The notes below the pieces were generated by a model. The model was not told the origin of the DNA, did not search any database, and was given only the letters and a program-made list of their open reading frames with translations. A stretch of DNA of 16,213 nt from an archaeon RBG_16_50_20 (GTDB lineage Archaea; Thermoproteota; Bathyarchaeia; 40CM-2-53-6): positions 6,896 through 23,108 of the forward strand of contig MEMY01000004.1 in the NCBI GenBank assembly GCA_001768965.1, in the 5' to 3' direction. The position numbers and the translations under genes were made by a program. Position 1 is the first letter of the stretch; each line of letters begins with the position of its first letter. This document shows positions 13,560-16,213 of this stretch, one piece after another.

Positions 13560-14321
13560 TCAGCTAACGTAAGGGAGCTCTCCTCCCTTCTTTGGCTCAT
13601 GGGCGAAGCTTCCTCGGGACAGGTCGCGCGCCCGCTGAACCGCTTCAGCGTTCTCCTTTGCTTGCTTATCCAACGCGGTCAGATCGAAGGGTATCTTGAG
13701 AAGTCTCGAAGACAGCTCCAGTGCTGCTTTTGCCGCGTTAGCATCTAGAGACAAGTAACCGGGGGTTTCCGCCAAGAGACATATTGCAGGCATCTTCCGT
13801 GGCTTTGCCAAGCCGAAGATCAAACCGTTAGTTCCCGTTATCGCGCCGCCTGCGAGTTTTACTGCTCCGTAACCTTCCAGTTCCTTCACGAGTTTGACAT
13901 CAGTCCCGCCCACGTAGACTTTCGGTTGCTCTGTGAACTTGTCAGTTGCCATCCCACCCATTGTGATTACTCGTTGGACAGCGAATTTCTGGGCCAAGTC
14001 TAGGACGACCTCGGCCAGTTCGTATTGTCCTTCTGGCGAATATGGTTGCTCATTGGCGCTGAAAAGCAACAGATCTGTTCTACGTCCTTTGTTCTTCCAG
14101 AAGTAGAATTCCCCTTTCATCAGCTTGACCACGCCCTCGTCGGTCAACCAAACCTTCGGTGAAAACATGGGTGAAAAGACTTCGGCGAAGAGTTCGGCCT
14201 TCAGCTCCTTCTGCAGATGGCTTACCGCTAACCAAGCCACTGAGCCGATTCCTGGAAGCCCACAAACCATTACCGGCTTGTTGACCTTGGGCTGATGATA
14301 GTATCGGACCTCAGTCTGCAT
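13560..14321 (-). CDS. PAC2-family protein (proteasome assembly chaperone type)
   Basis: 253 residues. VCGLPGIGSVAWLAVSHL at about 19-36 is the glycine-rich N-terminal signature of the COG1938/PAC2 family. It is followed by LLLFSANEQPY (about 84-94), VITMGGMAT (about 118-126), GAITGTNGLIFGLA (about 158-171) and LLAETPGYLSLDANAAKAAL (about 181-200), all typical. The C-terminal tail is charged. Relatives are homologues of the eukaryotic proteasome-assembly chaperone PAC2; some archaeal members are reported to interact with the proteasome, though the role here is inferred. Start ATG at 14321, with CCAAGGAG upstream in a leader that has several structured elements. Confidence 0.92.
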   Translation of the reverse strand: MQTEVRYYHQPKVNKPVMVCGLPGIGSVAWLAVSHLQKELKAELFAEVFSPMFSPKVWLTDEGVVKLMKGEFYFWKNKGRRTDLLLFSANEQPYSPEGQYELAEVVLDLAQKFAVQRVITMGGMATDKFTEQPKVYVGGTDVKLVKELEGYGAVKLAGGAITGTNGLIFGLAKPRKMPAICLLAETPGYLSLDANAAKAALELSSRLLKIPFDLTALDKQAKENAEAVQRARDLSRGSFAHEPKKGGELPYVS

Positions 14322-14579
14322 CCTAATTCTCTTGGAGACCCTGCTACTCCTTGGAGGACGTTAGGATGATGCCGGTAATTAGTATACTTGTAAAACGCGA
14401 ACTGTCGCCCAGTTCGCCCCAACCGCAACATAGTTGCGCCGGTAACTAGCGCGCGTGTGAAAGAGACAACAGTCTCGCGGTGTATTCACAGCAAAGTAAC
14501 ATTTTGTCCCTACAAAACTAAGCCCCCCTACCCTCCCCCTTCTATCAAGGCTGCGTCAATTACGGCCATTATCCACGAA
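14322..14579 (-). promoter_or_regulatory. 258-bp leader/intergenic region with repeats, tandem hairpins and a G-rich tract
   Basis: Between the wHTH gene and the PAC2 gene. It contains an imperfect direct repeat starting GCCGGTAA at 14371 and 14438, 18 of 27 bases identical. Between the copies are two perfect hairpins: GCGAACTG/CAGTTCGC (14397-14417, 8-bp stem) and CGCAAC/GTTGCG (14424-14438, 6-bp stem). On the minus strand a tract of G5, G3 and G6 runs at 14523-14539. A TATA-like AAGTATACTAA near 14378-14388 could drive the PAC2 gene. No open frame of note. Confidence 0.5.
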
Positions 14580-14855
14580 CTACTGTGTGGGCAGCTTTTG
14601 CTGCCCGAACGGTGTCAGACACCAAGCAAACGGCCTTGTCTTGGTCAACTTGTCAACCAAGCGGTCCTTTTTCATGGTTTTGAGGTGGTAGGCCACGCAC
14701 TCATAGGAGAGAGCAGCCTCCTTCGCTATGTCGCTAGCACTCTTCCGCCCTTTTTCGAGAGCAAGTAGGATCTTGGTACGCGAGATCAGACCTGCCTTGA
14801 CGTTTCTCTTTGATGTGAGGTACGCTTTGGGATGGAGCGTTAGAGTCTTAGTCAT
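14580..14855 (-). CDS. Winged-helix DNA-binding protein next to DP2
   Basis: 91 residues, one helix-turn-helix domain. SRTKILLALEKGRKSASDIAKEAALSYECVAYHLKTMKKDRLV at about 25-67 contains two HTH helices, the second (YECVAYHLKTMKKD) being the recognition helix, then a short wing with FAWCLTPFGQQKL. The N-terminus is basic and unconserved. It starts 9 nt after the DP2 stop with GATGGGAAA upstream, so it is in the polymerase operon. It is small, with no sensing domain. A link to replication is suggested by position only. Confidence 0.82.
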   Translation of the reverse strand: MTKTLTLHPKAYLTSKRNVKAGLISRTKILLALEKGRKSASDIAKEAALSYECVAYHLKTMKKDRLVDKLTKTRPFAWCLTPFGQQKLPTQ

Positions 14856-14864
14856 TTTCCCATC

Positions 14865-16213
14865 TCAGACAAACTGAGCTAGGGACGGCTGTTTCTTCTT
14901 TTCCTCCTGTTCACTAAATAGGGATTCAATCTCGGCGCGAAGCAGAACTAGACGCTGTTCATGATAAGCTCCCAGCTTGTAGCGTTTGACTAGGTCCTGG
15001 GCGACGGTCAAGTACTTCTCGACGCTCCCTTTGTAGACGGTCAGCGAAAGCTTTCCCCCGCATCTAGTGCAGGCACCTTTCAGGGGAACCCTTCGAAACT
15101 TCGAGTTACATTTAGTGCAGCGAAATCTCTGTCCTGCAAAGGCTTTCAAGTTGCCAGTCAAGTCTCGCATGAAGTGAGTTGAAAGAACTCGCTTTGCAAC
15201 TTCTCCAGCGTCAACTGCACGTATTGATTCCGCTAGCCTAAGCTGCGCCGTTACTTTGTCGACCATGGAACCCAGTTTCTTGTAAGAGCTCTCCAAGTTT
15301 CCAGTGTTCACATCACCAATACGGTGTGTAAAACCTAGAGAATCGAGGACCGCTGTTGATCCAAGTCGGGTGTGGACTGTTTCAATAAGGTCCGTTAGCG
15401 CCTTGGGATCTGAACGCCTCAGGGTCTCGTCGAAGAACCTGAGCGGAAGTCGCTCTACTGTTTCAACGTTGAAGGCTTGGCGTGCGATCTCACTTGGTTT
15501 GATGCCGATTGTCAACAGAATTGGAGCATCCATTATTCCTCCGATTCTCGAGGGCAGAAACTGCTTGGAGAAATTAAGCAGAATGTCCAAAGCGAGACTC
15601 ACGGAGTCCTCATCTCCGTCACAATCTCGTCTTTTCGCAGCATGCCAGAATGGATGGGCGAAACAAACGCTCGCTTTCGTGAATCCGACTATTCGACCTA
15701 TGACTCCGACTGACGTATGAGGCGAAAGCCCTACCACGAGATGACCGACCAAGTCTTGCCGGTTATGTACACGATAGAATGGGGGAAGGCCGTAGAATGT
15801 TTGAAGAAGCTCGTCTAGGAACTTGGAGAGCCGTACGAAGTATTCGCCGCACTGTTCTGGGACAATTACGTCGTGGATTTTGAGACTGCAGCACTGATCT
15901 TTTGATACAAGAGGATCTCCGCAAAAGTCGAAAGCGTAGCCCAGGTCGCGCAGCTTCTCAACTTCGACGTCTATCTCAGCGGGTCTGAAATGAGTGAGTG
16001 GTGCGTTGGTGGCGTCGAATCTAACTGTGCCATCCTTGAATACGGATATGTCGTGTTTTGCTCGCAGTAATCCTTTCTCCAATGGTTCAGGGGTCCTTGC
16101 GTCGTTAGTCAACCCTCGAACGCCCTTTACGGCTTCAGGAATTACTGTCAGTGAAAGGCGCCTTTCTGCGACTTTGAGCATGTCATGCAGCGGTAGACTT
16201 CGTTGATTGTATG
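14865..16213 (-). CDS. polC: DNA polymerase D large subunit DP2, C-terminal part (N-terminus off the window)
   Basis: The catalytic subunit of archaeal replicative polymerase D. About 449 C-terminal residues are visible, and the frame is open through the right edge. Numbering from Met at 16181: RAKHDISVFKDGTVRFDATNAPLTHF at about 40-65 is a family hallmark. FAHPFWHAAKRRDCDGDEDSVSLALD at about 174-199 is the active-site region with the catalytic DGD. IGGIMDAPILL at about 213-223 is also conserved, and no intein interrupts these motifs. A C-terminal zinc ribbon (CTKC, CTRC) at about 361-380 is followed by a tail ending QPSLAQFV, which resembles a PCNA-binding PIP box. The position before CDGDED is Asp where I recall Asn in Pyrococcus (see findings). 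Confidence 0.96.
   Translation of the reverse strand, partial: YNQRSLPLHDMLKVAERRLSLTVIPEAVKGVRGLTNDARTPEPLEKGLLRAKHDISVFKDGTVRFDATNAPLTHFRPAEIDVEVEKLRDLGYAFDFCGDPLVSKDQCCSLKIHDVIVPEQCGEYFVRLSKFLDELLQTFYGLPPFYRVHNRQDLVGHLVVGLSPHTSVGVIGRIVGFTKASVCFAHPFWHAAKRRDCDGDEDSVSLALDILLNFSKQFLPSRIGGIMDAPILLTIGIKPSEIARQAFNVETVERLPLRFFDETLRRSDPKALTDLIETVHTRLGSTAVLDSLGFTHRIGDVNTGNLESSYKKLGSMVDKVTAQLRLAESIRAVDAGEVAKRVLSTHFMRDLTGNLKAFAGQRFRCTKCNSKFRRVPLKGACTRCGGKLSLTVYKGSVEKYLTVAQDLVKRYKLGAYHEQRLVLLRAEIESLFSEQEEKKKQPSLAQFV

Noticed and set aside
14397..14438. Intrinsic bacterial-type terminator formed by the tandem hairpins
   Set aside because: No T-tract follows either hairpin in either direction and archaeal termination relies mainly on T-tracts, so the hairpins are listed as a structured leader instead.

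Overview
This window is archaeal. It carries the large subunit of the D-family DNA polymerase (DP2), a Sec61-beta translocon subunit, a ZPR1-type zinc protein, a PAC2-family protein (proteasome-assembly-chaperone type), the coenzyme F420 genes cofC and cofD, and many short winged-helix regulators. TTG and GTG starts are used repeatedly. DP2 argues against a classical crenarchaeon. The glyA protein sequence and the wHTH/membrane-protein pair remind me most of the Thaumarchaeota/Bathyarchaeota side of the TACK group, but that placement is inference.

Layout, left to right. 1-2944 (minus): a 2-oxoacid dehydrogenase operon E1alpha-E1beta-E2, with E2 running off the left edge; E1alpha looks branched-chain-type. 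3094-3990 (minus): lipoyl synthase lipA, which would mature the lipoyl domain of E2. 4107-5053 (minus): a multi-spanning membrane protein overlapping a winged-helix regulator by ATGA. 5122-6021 (minus): a HAD phosphatase preceded by a 53-residue zinc ribbon. 6182-8857 (plus): an arginase-family protein, a ZPR1 protein and a metallo-beta-lactamase-fold nuclease. 8850-9029 (minus): Sec61-beta, only 59 residues, convergent with the nuclease and overlapping it by 8 bp. 9102-10426 (minus): glyA (serine hydroxymethyltransferase) in two pieces. 10596-13331 (minus): ArsR-type regulator, ECF-transporter S component, cofD and cofC, a likely F420/flavin-linked cluster. 13384-16213 (minus): DP2 (cut by the right edge), wHTH, PAC2 protein and a small zinc-finger protein.

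The most important observation is in glyA. The reading frame is broken after the conserved RYAE motif by exactly 32 nt (10263-10294) that closes all three frames. Removing these 32 nt restores the conserved RYAE-GWVGERVYAG junction in frame. The same 32 nt are predicted by an archaeal bulge-helix-bulge (BHB) splice motif: 4-bp central helix, two 3-nt bulges, 9-bp intron stem, and cuts after the second bulge nucleotide on both sides. This points to a spliced intron in a protein-coding metabolic gene, something documented in archaea for very few genes (cbf5 is the classic case). A pseudogene is the weaker alternative.

Other items worth attention: a 31-bp imperfect palindrome in front of the ECF gene next to an ArsR regulator; an arginase-family protein whose first metal-binding His is Cys; an Asn-to-Asp change next to the DP2 catalytic aspartates; and a hairpin-, repeat- and G-rich leader upstream of the PAC2 gene. 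No insertion sequence, CRISPR array, rRNA or convincing tRNA was seen. No gene-free stretch exceeds 300 bases; the longest is 14322-14579 (258 bases).
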